Source: Pseudomonas sp. (lineage in GTDB: Bacteria > Pseudomonadota > Gammaproteobacteria > Pseudomonadales > Pseudomonadaceae). Taken from it: a stretch of DNA of 64,000 nt. The stretch lies in NCBI GenBank assembly GCA_030656145.1, contig JAUSOF010000030.1:62001-126000 (forward strand), read 5' to 3'. This document shows positions 1-10,120 of this stretch, piece by piece (positions within the stretch are counted from its first letter, which is position 1; every line of letters begins with the position of its first letter). The notes beneath the pieces were generated by a model. It was not told the DNA's origin and did not search any database. It was given only the letters and a program-made list of their open reading frames with translations. The position numbers and the translations under genes were made by a program.

Positions 1-67
1 GCCACCGGATGATGACTATATCGAGCACCTGCCGGACGAATTGCTACGCCGCAACGACCCGATGTGA
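1..67 (+). CDS. YcgL domain protein, C-terminal fragment
   Basis: An open frame enters from the left edge and stops at TGA 65-67. It gives 21 residues that end in an acidic stretch followed by LPDELLRRNDPM. From memory, this tail matches the conserved C-terminus of the YcgL (UPF0745) proteins of Pseudomonas, a small family of unknown function often found beside rnd and ycgN. The next gene starts with GTG at 64, so the two overlap by four bases (GTGA). That suggests translational coupling. Most of the gene lies outside the window, so the call rests on this tail and on YcgN lying nearby. Confidence 0.6.
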   Translation, partial: PPDDDYIEHLPDELLRRNDPM

Positions 68-1005
68 CTGCCGTGCGCGTACTGATCGGCGAAGCCGAAC
101 ATGCCCGCTATGCCGAGTTGCTGCATCAGGCTGTGCCCGAGCTGGAGCTGCACGGCAGCGCCGATCCGCTTGAGTTGGCGCATTGGGCGGGCCGTTGTCC
201 GCTCTGGCTCGGCCAGCCAGATCTGCTCGCTGCCTTGTTGCGCCAGGGGCACAAGCCGCACTGGCTGCAGTCGACCTGGGCTGGCATCACGCCGCTGCTG
301 GCCGCCGATCTGCCGCGTGATTACTCGCTGAGTCGCGCGGTTGGCATCTTCGGCCAGGTGATGGCCGAGTACGTGCTGTGCCACCTGCTGGCCCATGAAC
401 GCCAGTTGTTCGCTCGTCTGGTTGCCCAGGTGGAACAGCGCTGGGATAACCGTGTGCCGCAGAGCCTGGTCGGGCGCCGGGCCCTGATCGTCGGCAGCGG
501 TGATATCGGCCTGAGCGTGGCACGTTTTCTCGCCCCATTCGGCATTGAGCTCTACGGCGTCGCCAGCCGCGCGCGCGTCCTTGCACCTTTTCTCGACGTG
601 GCCGGGCTCGATGAGTTGCCGCGCCTGGCCAGTCAGGCCGATTACCTGATCAACCTGTTGCCGGACACCCCGGCCACCCGCGATATCTACGATGCCGCGC
701 TGTTTGCCCAGCTCAAACCCGGCGCGCTGCTGATCAACGCGGGGCGTGGCGTGGCGGTGGTCGATGCCGACCTGGTCGCGGCGCTGCAGCAGGGCCAATT
801 AGCCGCTGCGGTGATCGATGTCTGCCGCGAGGAGCCGCTGCCCGACGGGCATCCGTTCTGGAACACGCCGCGTCTGTTGCTCACCGGGCACAGCGCCGCG
901 CCGACCGAGCCGCGGTTGATGGCCCAGTTGTTTGTCGACAATCTGCGTCGTTACCAGACTGGAGGCCAGCTCCAAGGCACTGTGGATCTTGCCCGCGGCT
1001 ATTGA
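64..1005 (+). CDS. D-isomer-specific 2-hydroxyacid dehydrogenase (glyoxylate/hydroxypyruvate reductase type)
   Basis: The 313-residue protein has the two-domain plan of NAD(P)-dependent D-2-hydroxyacid dehydrogenases. A Rossmann motif, VGSGDIGLSVARFL, sits near residue 143, followed by LINLLPDTPATRDI and LINAGRGVAVVDADLV. Near the C-terminus, the conserved Arg (IDVCREEPLP), Glu and His (LTGHSAAPT) form the usual Arg-Glu-His catalytic set. Family members reduce 2-keto acids such as glyoxylate or hydroxypyruvate; the substrate cannot be read from sequence. The GTG start at 64 overlaps the upstream stop codon, which points to an operon with the YcgL gene. Confidence 0.85.
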   Translation: MTAVRVLIGEAEHARYAELLHQAVPELELHGSADPLELAHWAGRCPLWLGQPDLLAALLRQGHKPHWLQSTWAGITPLLAADLPRDYSLSRAVGIFGQVMAEYVLCHLLAHERQLFARLVAQVEQRWDNRVPQSLVGRRALIVGSGDIGLSVARFLAPFGIELYGVASRARVLAPFLDVAGLDELPRLASQADYLINLLPDTPATRDIYDAALFAQLKPGALLINAGRGVAVVDADLVAALQQGQLAAAVIDVCREEPLPDGHPFWNTPRLLLTGHSAAPTEPRLMAQLFVDNLRRYQTGGQLQGTVDLARGY

Positions 1006-1025
1006 ATCGCGGCCTTGCTGTCTTC

Positions 1026-1045
1026 CCCGGATTGCATCCGGGCTA
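1026..1045. repeat. Short GC-rich palindrome after the dehydrogenase gene
   Basis: CCCGGAT and ATCCGGG flank a three-base loop just after the dehydrogenase stop codon. No T run follows, so it is a weak terminator candidate. It may be one of the dispersed palindromes common between Pseudomonas genes. It sits immediately before the larger inverted repeat at 1072-1134. Confidence 0.45.
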
Positions 1046-1071
1046 CGCAACTATCTCGATTTCGCCAGCGG

Positions 1072-1134
1072 GTAGGGTGCGCCGTGCGCACCACCGATTG
1101 ATTGAGGGCACCTTGTGCGCACGGCGCACCCTAC
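1072..1134. repeat. Perfect 20-bp inverted repeat, GTAGGGTGCGCC family
   Basis: The arms at 1072-1091 and 1115-1134 are exact reverse complements (GTAGGGTGCGCCGTGCGCAC), separated by 23 bases. The same core recurs at 22244-22267 and, in altered form, at 31925-31990. This makes it a dispersed intergenic element of REP/BIME type and not a gene-specific operator. It lies between the dehydrogenase and ycgN genes. Confidence 0.8.
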
Positions 1135-1238
1135 GCTGACGTGTTGCCGCATTGTTTGCCATTCGGCCCGCCGGCCTTGGACTTGGGCAGGCGGCACGCT
1201 AGACTGCCGGCCTTTTCGCCAGTCACTGTACCCTCGCC

Positions 1239-1688
1239 ATGTCCGCCAAAGTTGAACCCTTCTGGAAACGCAAAACCCTCGAGCAACTTGATCAGGCCGA
1301 GTGGGAATCGCTGTGCGATGGCTGTGGTTTGTGCTGCCTGCAAAAGCTCGAAGATGACGATGACGGCAGCGTCTATTACACGCGCATCGCCTGTAAACTG
1401 CTCGATCTGAAGACCTGCCGCTGCACGGACTACAGTGATCGGCGCAAGTCCGTGCCCGATTGCATTCAGCTCACCCCTGCCCAGGCGGACCAATTCCAGT
1501 GGCTACCGCCGACCTGCGCCTATCGCCTGGTGAGCGAGGGCAAGGATCTGCTGTTGTGGCATCACTTGGTCTGCGGCGATCCGGAGCAGGTGCACACGCA
1601 ACGTATTTCCCAGTCAGGGCGCATGCTCAGCGAAAACAGCGTGGCCGAGGACGATTGGGAAGAACACCTGATTTTCCGCGCCGGCTGA
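1239..1688 (+). CDS. YcgN family cysteine-cluster protein (UPF0260)
   Basis: This 149-residue protein has the clustered cysteines typical of YcgN/UPF0260 proteins: CDGCGLCC at residues 26-33, then [15 protein letters not shown] and VPDCIQ. Such CxxCxxCC clusters probably bind zinc or an iron-sulfur centre, but the family's role is unknown. The length matches the family. It lies downstream of the YcgL and dehydrogenase genes, separated by the palindromes at 1026-1134, so it may have its own promoter. The family assignment is firm; the function is not known. Confidence 0.9.
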   Translation: MSAKVEPFWKRKTLEQLDQAEWESLCDGCGLCCLQKLEDDDDGSVYYTRIACKLLDLKTCRCTDYSDRRKSVPDCIQLTPAQADQFQWLPPTCAYRLVSEGKDLLLWHHLVCGDPEQVHTQRISQSGRMLSENSVAEDDWEEHLIFRAG

Positions 1689-1886
1689 GTGGCTGATCGA
1701 CTTTTCTTGCGGGCCGGCCTCTAGCCGCTACTGCGCTTCGCGATATGACGCGGTCGAGCGTAGTAATCTGAAAACACCCGCTGCGCCAGGGCGCGGTTTA
1801 AACAGCTATAACGATCAGCTGGTATTGAATTGCATGGCCCAGACTTGGTCTATGCAATGCCCCGTCTCGCCAAGGAAATGCTCATC

Positions 1887-3122
1887 ATGATGATCCACCG
1901 CAGCGTGTTGTCCGCCTTACTGCTCAGCCTGTGCACGCCGTTATGGGCGGCGCAGAAGGTCGACCTCGACTACCACGTGCGGTTTCTCCCCGAGAGTGAT
2001 CAGGCCGAAGTCAGCCTGACTCTGGGCGACGGCGGGCGTGTGCGCAGCCTGGCCTTCAATCTGGGCGACAGGGGCTATTACAGTGATTTCAGTGGTGACG
2101 GTGAATGGACCCAGGAAAGTGCAGGGCGCGGGGTATGGCGACCAGGCAAGGGCGTGGCGAAGCTGACGTACCGGGTGCAGGTCAGTCATCCCCATAAAAC
2201 GTTGGAGAATCGCTTCGACGCACGCATGACTGCGGACTGGGCCTTGCTGCGCGGCGATGATCTGGTGCCCAGCGCCGTGTTGCGCCAGCAGGACAAGACC
2301 GAGCTGGTCGCGCGCCTGCAGTTTGAACTGCCCAAAGGCTGGCGTAGCGTCGAGACCGGCTGGCCGCGCATCGGCAAGAATAAATTCCGCATCGACAATC
2401 CGCAGCGCAAGTTTGATCGCCCAACCGGCTGGATTATCGCCGGCAAGATCGGCACACGCCGCGCCAAGCTGGGCGAGACCGATGTGACCATCGCCGCGCC
2501 AGTTGGCGAGGGCATGCGCCGTATGGATATTCTTACCCTGCTGACCTTCGTTTGGCCGGAGATCCAGGCGGTGTTTCCGCGTGACCCCGCCAAGTTACTG
2601 ATCGTTGGCGCGGGCGATCCCATGTGGCGTGGCGGTCTGTCGGCGCCCAATTCCTACTACATGCATACCGATCGCCCGCTGGTCAGCGAAAACGGCACCA
2701 GCTCGCTGGTGCATGAACTGGTGCACGTATTCAGCCGCATCCAGTCGAGCGACCGCAGCGACTGGATCACCGAGGGGCTGGCCGAGTACTACGCGATCGA
2801 ACTGGTACGCCGCGCGGGAGGCTTGAGCGAAGATCGTTATCAGAAGGTCCGCGAGCATCTGGTCAAATGGAGCAAGCCGGTAAAAAGCCTGCGCACGGCG
2901 AATTCCAAGGGGCCGGTCACCGCCCGCGCGGTGCTGTTGCTGCAAGAACTTGATCGGGAAATCCGTCAGAAGACCAAGGGCAGTACCCAGCCACGTTCGC
3001 TGGACGATGTAGCCCGTGGCTTGATGCGCCTGAACAAGGTCAGCACCAAGGACTTTATCGAGATCAGCGAGAACGTGATGGGCGGGGCTTCCAAGGTGCT
3101 CGACAGCAAACTGCTGAGGTAG
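1887..3122 (+). CDS. Secreted gluzincin-like metallopeptidase family protein (HExxH)
   Basis: From the ATG at 1887 the protein has 411 residues and begins with a Sec signal peptide (hydrophobic core, then PLWAAQ). An AAGGA ribosome site at 1872-1876 favours ATG 1887 over the in-frame ATGs at 1878 and 1890. A zinc-site motif HELVH lies at residues 276-280, and WITEGLAEYY supplies a likely third ligand, Glu296. The 16-residue gap is somewhat shorter than in M1 aminopeptidases. I infer a periplasmic or outer-membrane-associated zinc peptidase or a relative with another role. No substrate is evident. Sequence outside the motif was not recognised. Confidence 0.7.
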   Translation: MMIHRSVLSALLLSLCTPLWAAQKVDLDYHVRFLPESDQAEVSLTLGDGGRVRSLAFNLGDRGYYSDFSGDGEWTQESAGRGVWRPGKGVAKLTYRVQVSHPHKTLENRFDARMTADWALLRGDDLVPSAVLRQQDKTELVARLQFELPKGWRSVETGWPRIGKNKFRIDNPQRKFDRPTGWIIAGKIGTRRAKLGETDVTIAAPVGEGMRRMDILTLLTFVWPEIQAVFPRDPAKLLIVGAGDPMWRGGLSAPNSYYMHTDRPLVSENGTSSLVHELVHVFSRIQSSDRSDWITEGLAEYYAIELVRRAGGLSEDRYQKVREHLVKWSKPVKSLRTANSKGPVTARAVLLLQELDREIRQKTKGSTQPRSLDDVARGLMRLNKVSTKDFIEISENVMGGASKVLDSKLLR

Positions 3123-3148
3123 CGGCTACGCCGGCTGGGCCGAGCGCT

Positions 3149-3616
3149 TTAGAATTTCGGCCCTGACTTGGTGTTGTTACCCTTGGCCATACGGTCGTAG
3201 AGCACGACATTGACCGTGGCAGCCAGGTTCATGCAGCCCTGGGTGGGGATGTAGATCACATCCTCGCACCAGGCGCGTATCTCTTTGTTCAGCGAGCCGT
3301 CTTCCGGGCCGAAGATATAGATTGCCCGATCCGGGTGGGTGTACTGCGGCAGTGGCCGCGCGCCTTCCACCAATTCCACGGCAACCGGTGTGCAGCCCAG
3401 CGGGATGATCTTCTGCAGATCATCGATGCCGATCAGCGGAATATCCTGGAAGACTTTCTTGGTGTCGGTGACGAAGTCGCGGGCATGCTCATAGCGGGTG
3501 CCGGTGTAGAACACCGATGCCGCGCCATAGCAACCGGCTGCGCGCATCACCGCACCGACGTTCTCCGGGGATTTGGGGTTGAATAAACCAATGCAGCTGT
3601 ATCGTTTGTTCGCCAC
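3149..3616 (-). CDS. RNA methyltransferase, TrmH/SpoU (SPOUT) family
   Basis: The 155-residue protein is a minimal SPOUT methyltransferase. The motifs CIGLFNPKSPENVGAVMRAA, YIFGPEDGSLNKEI and GCMNLAATVNVVLYDRM form the trefoil-knot SAM site and the dimer interface. Family members 2'-O-methylate ribose in tRNA or rRNA; TrmL of E. coli is the size match, but the target here is uncertain. I chose the GTG at 3616 because AAAGG lies eight bases upstream and the protein then begins near the conserved VANKRYSCIGL. A longer reading frame to 3718 lacks such support. Confidence 0.85.
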   Translation of the reverse strand: MANKRYSCIGLFNPKSPENVGAVMRAAGCYGAASVFYTGTRYEHARDFVTDTKKVFQDIPLIGIDDLQKIIPLGCTPVAVELVEGARPLPQYTHPDRAIYIFGPEDGSLNKEIRAWCEDVIYIPTQGCMNLAATVNVVLYDRMAKGNNTKSGPKF

Positions 3617-3729
3617 GAAGCAGGCCTTTACGTAAAAGGCGGCAGTATAAGGCTTGCAGGCATCACTGGCAGGGCAATCGGATGAAGCTGCATGCCGGGG
3701 CTGGTGGGGATATGGCATTGATTGGCGCC

Positions 3730-3825
3730 GATGGGTATCGCTGCGCTCAACGCCATCCTACAAAAGCCCCGAGCGCGCTGACTGAGCAGTGATCCCGCGC
3801 AGGCTTGAGCGAAGCGATACCCATC
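3730..3825. repeat. Inverted pair of GATGGGTATCGC elements
   Basis: A 21-base sequence beginning GATGGGTATCGCTGCG at 3730-3750 recurs as its reverse complement, with one mismatch, at 3805-3825. The same pair, sometimes in reverse order, occurs at 16765-16882 and 27501-27584. It is a dispersed intergenic palindromic element between two genes that are both on the minus strand. Confidence 0.8.
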
Positions 3826-3865
3826 ACAGATCACCCTGCCGCTAGATGGGGGCGGTGCCGCCGCT

Positions 3866-4240
3866 TCAGTCTTTGCTTTTCAGTAGGGCGGCCAGGTCGG
3901 CGAAGGCCTTGTGGGTCGATTTCGGCCCTGTTGGGCTGGCGGTTGAGCCTTCGCTGAAGTACTGCTGGTCGGTGTAGCGCGCGTGCTCGTTGTCGTGGCA
4001 ATACAGGCACAACAATTCCCAGTTGGAACCATCCTGCGCGTTGTTATCGTGGTTGTGGTCGCGGTGATGCACGGTCAGTTCGCTCAGGCGCTTGCCGGAA
4101 AATTCCCGGGCACAGCGACCGCAGACATGCGGGTACATCTTCAGGGCTTTATCGCGGTAGCCTTCTTCGCGACTGCGCTGGGCATCGGCGAGGATGCGGT
4201 CAAGTTTGGCGGTGGGCGAGGGTGATTTATCCGTGCTCAT
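3866..4240 (-). CDS. yajD: YajD family HNH nuclease-like protein
   Basis: The 124-residue protein contains CGRC near residue 41, then VHHRDHNHDNNAQDGSNWELLCLYCHDNEH. This is an HNH fold with the treble-clef zinc cysteines (CxxC ... CxxC) and the catalytic His-Asn-His. It fits YajD, a small HNH protein widespread in gamma-proteobacteria with no established role. The start at 4240 gives the family N-terminus (MSTDKSPSPTAKLDRIL). An upstream in-frame extension to 4339 has no ribosome site and is not used. Neighbouring genes give no functional clue. Confidence 0.85.
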   Translation of the reverse strand: MSTDKSPSPTAKLDRILADAQRSREEGYRDKALKMYPHVCGRCAREFSGKRLSELTVHHRDHNHDNNAQDGSNWELLCLYCHDNEHARYTDQQYFSEGSTASPTGPKSTHKAFADLAALLKSKD

Positions 4241-4372
4241 GGCTTGTCTCTGGCTAACTACTAATGCCCACAGTGTAGCCTTGCCAATGGTCGGCGAAAA
4301 CAACCGGACGGGCACTAATCGGTCTAATGCGTGGCCCAATGGCCAAGAGTCTCGCTATGCAAGAGGTTGATG

Positions 4373-4672
4373 ATGCGCTTGATCAGTGTGCTATTGCTGA
4401 GTCTGACTGTCCTGTGCGGGGCGCTGGCTCAGGCGCAGGACTATCCAGCGAAGCCGCGCGGGGAGCGGCCTGCCGGCTCGCCTGGCACCGCTACACCACA
4501 GCCGTTCACCCCGGCGCAGCCGCGCAATCTGCCGACACCGGCGCCGTATAATCCCCCTTTGCTCAACGACGGCACGGGGTACAAGACCAAGCCTCCTGGC
4601 GGCTCCCTCGCACCACCAGATGGTGAGCTACCCCTGCTGGAGCAACAGCGCCAGGGTGACAATCAGCGCTGA
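4373..4672 (+). CDS. Small secreted proline-rich protein, unknown function
   Basis: The 99-residue protein opens with a signal peptide (MRLISVLLLSLTVLCGALAQA), followed by a low-complexity chain rich in Pro, Gly and Thr and no recognisable domain. AAGAGGT at 4361-4367 supports ATG 4373 over the adjacent ATG at 4370. The mature protein looks disordered and periplasmic. I do not recognise the family. It starts 132 bases from, and divergent to, the yajD gene and converges on the next minus-strand gene. Confidence 0.6.
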   Translation: MRLISVLLLSLTVLCGALAQAQDYPAKPRGERPAGSPGTATPQPFTPAQPRNLPTPAPYNPPLLNDGTGYKTKPPGGSLAPPDGELPLLEQQRQGDNQR

Positions 4673-4744
4673 TCAAGCCCCGCCGCGCGGCCACTTCCTG
4701 ATGCGTGCAGGTGGCCTCGGTCGGCGCGAGGTTTTCAGCGGTTA

Positions 4745-5089
4745 TCAATGATTGGTTTTGTCCTGCTGTGTACTCAGCTCCTGCAGATACTTGCGCGACA
4801 GGGCGAGAAAGCGCGGGGTCGGGCCGATATCTTCATAGAGCGGATTGCCTTCCTCATCGGTGGCCACTACCTGGCTACCTTGGACATAGGGCAGGCGGGT
4901 TTCCAGCTCTTCCAGTGCCGCGCCGATCAGCTCGCCGAGGAGTGCTTGCGGGCTGCGCTTGGGGTACATCTCGGCCAACGCGGCCAGGCGCGCAGCTGCT
5001 TCTATATCGAGGTTGATCTGATACAGGTTGCGGGTCATACGGCCCTTGGCGTTTTGTTCCCAGTGCTGGACCAGTTCGCGAATTTTCAT
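4745..5089 (-). CDS. Conserved Pseudomonas protein, PA3688-like (sometimes labelled pilin assembly protein)
   Basis: The 114-residue cytoplasmic protein begins MKIRELVQHWEQNAKGRM. It has a helical middle (residues about 25-65) resembling a ribbon-helix-helix-like or coiled segment, and a conserved tail YEDIGPTPRFLALSRKYLQEL. Its place divergent from ppc and adk matches PAO1 as I remember it. Database entries for this family sometimes say pilin assembly protein, but nothing in the sequence shows a pilus role, so I treat the function as unknown. Confidence 0.7.
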   Translation of the reverse strand: MKIRELVQHWEQNAKGRMTRNLYQINLDIEAAARLAALAEMYPKRSPQALLGELIGAALEELETRLPYVQGSQVVATDEEGNPLYEDIGPTPRFLALSRKYLQELSTQQDKTNH

Positions 5090-5274
5090 GACTGCGTCAT
5101 CCTTTACCTACTCGTGGTAGGGGGTTATGCGTTTGTGCCCAGCCTAATCCTTTTGCGGCGTGCCTGCTTAGAGCCTAGTCCTGTCGGACGGTCTTGTCGG
5201 CATCGTGTCGCGCCCTTGTAAGATGTTGCCGCGCTGGGCACTCTTGAGGCTCACGCTTCAGCGGAGAGTCAGTC

Positions 5275-7911
5275 ATGGCAGAAATCGACGCGCGCCTGCG
5301 CGAGGACGTTCATCAGCTCGGCGAGCTGCTGGGTAATACCATCAGCGCCGAGCGCGGAGCGGCTTTTCTCGACAAGATCGAGCGCATTCGCAAGGGTGCC
5401 AAGGCAGCGCGACGTGGTTCTGCCGCTGGCGCCGAGCAGCTCAATGCCGGCCTTGAACAGCTCGCCGACGATGAGTTGTTGCCAGTGGCGCGGGCGTTCA
5501 ACCAGTTCCTCAACCTGGCCAATATCGCTGAGCAGTACCACCGTATTCGCCGGTGCGGCCCTGACGAGCCAGAGCCCTTCGAGTCACGGGTGTTTCCCGA
5601 GTTGCTGCAGCGCCTGCTGGCCAGCGGTCACGGTGCCGACGCCCTGGCGCGGCAGTTCGGTCGCCTTGATATCGAGCTGGTGCTGACCGCCCACCCGACT
5701 GAAGTGGCGCGGCGTACCTTGATTCAGAAATACGATGCGATCGCCGCGCAGCTAGCAGTAGCGGATCACAGCGATCTGTCGGCTGCCGAGCGCGCGCAGG
5801 TTGCCGAACACCTGCAGCGCCTGATCGCCGAGGCCTGGCATACCGAAGAAATCCGCCGCAGCCGCCCCAGTCCGGTGGACGAAGCCAAGTGGGGCTTCGC
5901 CGTGATCGAGCACTCGCTCTGGCAGGCGGTGCCGAGTTTCTTGCGCAAGGCTGACCATGCGCTGCATGCCGCTACCGGCATGCACCTGTCGCTGGACGCG
6001 GCGCCGATTCGCTTCGCGTCCTGGATGGGCGGCGACCGTGATGGCAACCCTAATGTCACTGCCGCAGTGACCCGTGAGGTGCTGTTGTTGGCGCGCTGGA
6101 TGGCAGCCGACCTGTACCTGCGCGACATCGATCAACTGGCAGCCGGGCTGTCCATGCAGCAAGCCAGCCCCGAGCTGCTGGCCCGGGTTGGCGACAGCGC
6201 CGAGCCCTATCGCAGCCTGCTCAAGCAACTGCGTGAACGTTTGCGTGCCACCCGTAGCTGGGCTCAGGAGGCGTTGCAGGGGCCGCTCGCAGCATCAGAT
6301 GCGGTTTTGCATGACAACCGTGACCTGATCGAGCCATTGGAGTGCTGCTTCCAGTCGCTGCACGCCTGCGGCATGGGCGTGATCGCCAATGGTCCGCTGC
6401 TCGATTGCCTGCGCCGCGCCGCCACCTTCGGCCTCTTCCTGGTGCGCCTGGACGTGCGTCAGGACTCCAGTCGCCACGCCGCGGCGCTCGATGAAATTAC
6501 CGATTATCTGGGGTTGGGACGCTACGCCGAGTGGGACGAAGAGGCGCGGCAGGCGTTTCTTGTCAAGGAATTGGACAACCGGCGGCCGCTGTTGCCCAGC
6601 CACTTCAAACCCAGCGCCGACACTGCCGAAGTGCTCGCCACCTGTCGCGAGGTGGCGGCCGCCCCAGCGGCCTCGCTGGGCTCCTATGTGATCTCCATGG
6701 CCGGTGCCCCTTCCGATGTGCTCGCCGTGCAACTGTTGTTGAAAGAGTCTGGACTGCAGCGGCCGATCCGCGTGGTGCCGCTGTTCGAAACCCTCGCCGA
6801 CCTGGATAACGCCGGTCCGGTGATTGATCGCCTGCTGGGTCTAAAGGGCTACCGCGCACGCCTGCACGGCCCACAGGAAGTGATGATCGGCTATTCCGAC
6901 TCGGCCAAGGACGCTGGCACCACCGCGGCGGCTTGGGCGCAGTACCGTGCCCAGGAAAAACTGGTGCAGATCTGCGCTGCGCAACAGGTCGAGTTGTTGC
7001 TGTTTCACGGCCGTGGCGGCACCGTCGGCCGCGGTGGCGGTCCGGCCCATGCGGCGATCCTGTCGCAGCCGCCGGGCTCGGTAGCGGGGCGCTTTCGCAC
7101 CACCGAACAGGGTGAAATGATTCGCTTCAAGTTCGGCCTGCCGGATATCGCCGAGCAAAACCTCAACCTCTACCTGGCCGCCGTGCTGGAAGCCACCCTG
7201 TTGCCACCACCGACGCCTGAGCCTGCCTGGTGCGACCTGATGGACAAGCTGGCCGCCGATGGCGTCACGGCCTATCGCGGTGTGGTGCGCGAGCATCCGC
7301 AGTTCGTCGACTATTTTCGCCAGGCCACGCCGGAGCAGGAGCTTGGCCGTTTGCCTCTGGGTAGCCGTCCAGCCAAGCGTCGCGAAGGCGGGGTGGAGAG
7401 TTTACGGGCGATTCCGTGGATTTTCGCCTGGACCCAGACCCGTCTGATGTTGCCGGCCTGGCTTGGCTGGGAATACGCCCTGAGCAATGCGATGCAGCGC
7501 GGCGAAGGTGAACTGCTGGAGCAGATGCGCGAGCAATGGCCATTCTTCCGTACCCGTATCGACATGCTGGAAATGGTCCTGGCCAAGGCTGATGGTGCTA
7601 TCGCGCGGCTCTATGACGAGCGTTTGGTCGAGCCCTCCCTGCAGCCGTTGGGCGAACATCTACGCGACCTATTGTCGCAGGCGGTTGCTGCGGTGCTGGG
7701 TTTGACCGGTCAGTCACAGCTGCTGGCGCACAGTCCAGAGACCTTGGAGTTCATCAGTGTGCGCAACACGTATCTTGACCCCTTGCACCTGCTTCAGGCC
7801 GAGCTGCTGGCACGTTCCAGGCAGCGTGACAGTCAGGCCGACAGCCCGCTGGAACAGGCCTTGTTAGTCAGCGTGGCAGGTATCGCCGCCGGATTGCGCA
7901 ACACCGGCTAG
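5275..7911 (+). CDS. ppc: Phosphoenolpyruvate carboxylase
   Basis: The 878-residue enzyme is full length. It carboxylates PEP with bicarbonate to give oxaloacetate, refilling the TCA cycle. Signatures include [13 protein letters not shown] (catalytic His140), [14 protein letters not shown] (glycine loop that closes over the intermediate), and the invariant C-terminal GLRNTG. A GGAGAG ribosome site precedes the ATG. The start lies 185 bases from the divergent PA3688-like gene, leaving room for promoters on both strands. The adk gene follows 413 bases later, past a strong hairpin. Confidence 0.97.
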   Translation: MAEIDARLREDVHQLGELLGNTISAERGAAFLDKIERIRKGAKAARRGSAAGAEQLNAGLEQLADDELLPVARAFNQFLNLANIAEQYHRIRRCGPDEPEPFESRVFPELLQRLLASGHGADALARQFGRLDIELVLTAHPTEVARRTLIQKYDAIAAQLAVADHSDLSAAERAQVAEHLQRLIAEAWHTEEIRRSRPSPVDEAKWGFAVIEHSLWQAVPSFLRKADHALHAATGMHLSLDAAPIRFASWMGGDRDGNPNVTAAVTREVLLLARWMAADLYLRDIDQLAAGLSMQQASPELLARVGDSAEPYRSLLKQLRERLRATRSWAQEALQGPLAASDAVLHDNRDLIEPLECCFQSLHACGMGVIANGPLLDCLRRAATFGLFLVRLDVRQDSSRHAAALDEITDYLGLGRYAEWDEEARQAFLVKELDNRRPLLPSHFKPSADTAEVLATCREVAAAPAASLGSYVISMAGAPSDVLAVQLLLKESGLQRPIRVVPLFETLADLDNAGPVIDRLLGLKGYRARLHGPQEVMIGYSDSAKDAGTTAAAWAQYRAQEKLVQICAAQQVELLLFHGRGGTVGRGGGPAHAAILSQPPGSVAGRFRTTEQGEMIRFKFGLPDIAEQNLNLYLAAVLEATLLPPPTPEPAWCDLMDKLAADGVTAYRGVVREHPQFVDYFRQATPEQELGRLPLGSRPAKRREGGVESLRAIPWIFAWTQTRLMLPAWLGWEYALSNAMQRGEGELLEQMREQWPFFRTRIDMLEMVLAKADGAIARLYDERLVEPSLQPLGEHLRDLLSQAVAAVLGLTGQSQLLAHSPETLEFISVRNTYLDPLHLLQAELLARSRQRDSQADSPLEQALLVSVAGIAAGLRNTG

Positions 7912-8972
<1,061 letters not shown>

Positions 8973-8992
8973 ATTGCAGTTCGCTGTGACTC

Positions 8993-9027
8993 AACGGCCC
9001 GCTAAATGCGGGCCGTTGTCGTTTTTG
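8993..9027 (+). terminator. Rho-independent terminator of adk
   Basis: An 11-base-pair GC-rich stem (CAACGGCCCGC with its complement) encloses a five-base loop and is followed by TCGTTTTT. It lies 20 bases after the adk stop codon on the same strand, so adk is probably transcribed alone or as the last gene. Confidence 0.9.
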
Positions 9028-9171
9028 CAGTTGGCGCGCTGGAGTCGCTGAGCGTCGTTGACAGAACAGTAACCTCGCTGGCCTAAGTTAGCATCGGCCA
9101 CTGGTCTATACCAACGAGAGATGGTTTTAGGCTTCAAGTCTTAACCCATACCAAGAAAGGGAACGCGTTCA

Positions 9172-9957
9172 ATGACCGAGAAAACAGCAAAGAGTGCTAT
9201 CTGGCTGGGCCTTGCGCTATCGCTGCTGGCCGTCCCCGCGGCCTTTGCCGAGGCCCCTGCGCAGCCCAAGGCGGACTGCACTGTCGCCGAGTTCGCCATG
9301 GGCCTGCGTTTTCAGCAGCAATCGGCGGAAGTGCAGGCCCTGCAGTTGCAGGCCTACAACATCGCCACCCTGAAACTGGATGCGGCCGTGGCGGCGGCGA
9401 AAGATCCGTCCAAGCTGGCTATCGTCACCGACCTGGATGAAACCGTCATTGATAACAGTGCGTTGTTGGCGCGCGATCTGGCCAACTGTCACACCTATGA
9501 CGCCTGGGACACATGGCTGCCTTGGGAGCGTGACGGCACCCCCGCGCTGATTCCAGGGGCGAAGCAATTCCTTGAGCACGCCGACAAACTCGGGGTGACC
9601 ATCCGCTACATTTCTGACCGCGCCGATGAGCAGAAGAAGTACACCCTGGCCACTCTGAGCAAGCTGGGGCTGCCGCAGATATCTGAAGAAAGCGTGCTGC
9701 TGCTGGGCCCACCCAAGGTCGAGCGCCGCGCGATCGTCAGTGCCGACCATCAGATCGTGCTGTTGCTGGGTGACACACTGCATGATTTCGATGGGCGTTT
9801 CCGCAAGACGCCACTGGCCGATCAACGCGCTACCGTGGCTGCTGAGGCGGGCAAATGGGGCGCCGAGTGGATCGTCTTCCCTAACGCCGGTTACGGCACC
9901 TGGTCCAAAGCGCCTTTGCAAGGTTGGGACGCCAAGACCGTTATCGAACCCTGGTAA
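9172..9957 (+). CDS. Periplasmic HAD-family acid phosphatase (5'-nucleotidase e(P4)-like)
   Basis: The 261-residue protein has an N-terminal Sec signal peptide (to about residue 26, AAFAEA) and then the class C acid phosphatase/e(P4) plan. DLDETVIDN at residues 87-95 is HAD motif I, with nucleophile Asp87 and acid/base Asp89. ISDRAD follows as motif II, and LLLGDTLHDFDG as motif IV. Such enzymes remove phosphate from nucleotides or other phosphomonoesters in the periplasm. The signal peptide lacks a lipobox, so unlike H. influenzae e(P4) it should be soluble. The natural substrate is unknown. Confidence 0.85.
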   Translation: MTEKTAKSAIWLGLALSLLAVPAAFAEAPAQPKADCTVAEFAMGLRFQQQSAEVQALQLQAYNIATLKLDAAVAAAKDPSKLAIVTDLDETVIDNSALLARDLANCHTYDAWDTWLPWERDGTPALIPGAKQFLEHADKLGVTIRYISDRADEQKKYTLATLSKLGLPQISEESVLLLGPPKVERRAIVSADHQIVLLLGDTLHDFDGRFRKTPLADQRATVAAEAGKWGAEWIVFPNAGYGTWSKAPLQGWDAKTVIEPW

Positions 9958-10120
9958 GCACGCTTTACTCAGGCTGCAGCATGGCTATTCATGCCTGCTG
10001 CGAGCCCTGTAGTCCTTCGAGCCCGCTCGCGTGACAGGCGCGAGTGGCGCTGATTGCGCTGGAAAAAAAAGCCTTAAGCCGTTCTAATGTCGGTCCATTT
10101 CGTCACCTGTCTGAATCACG

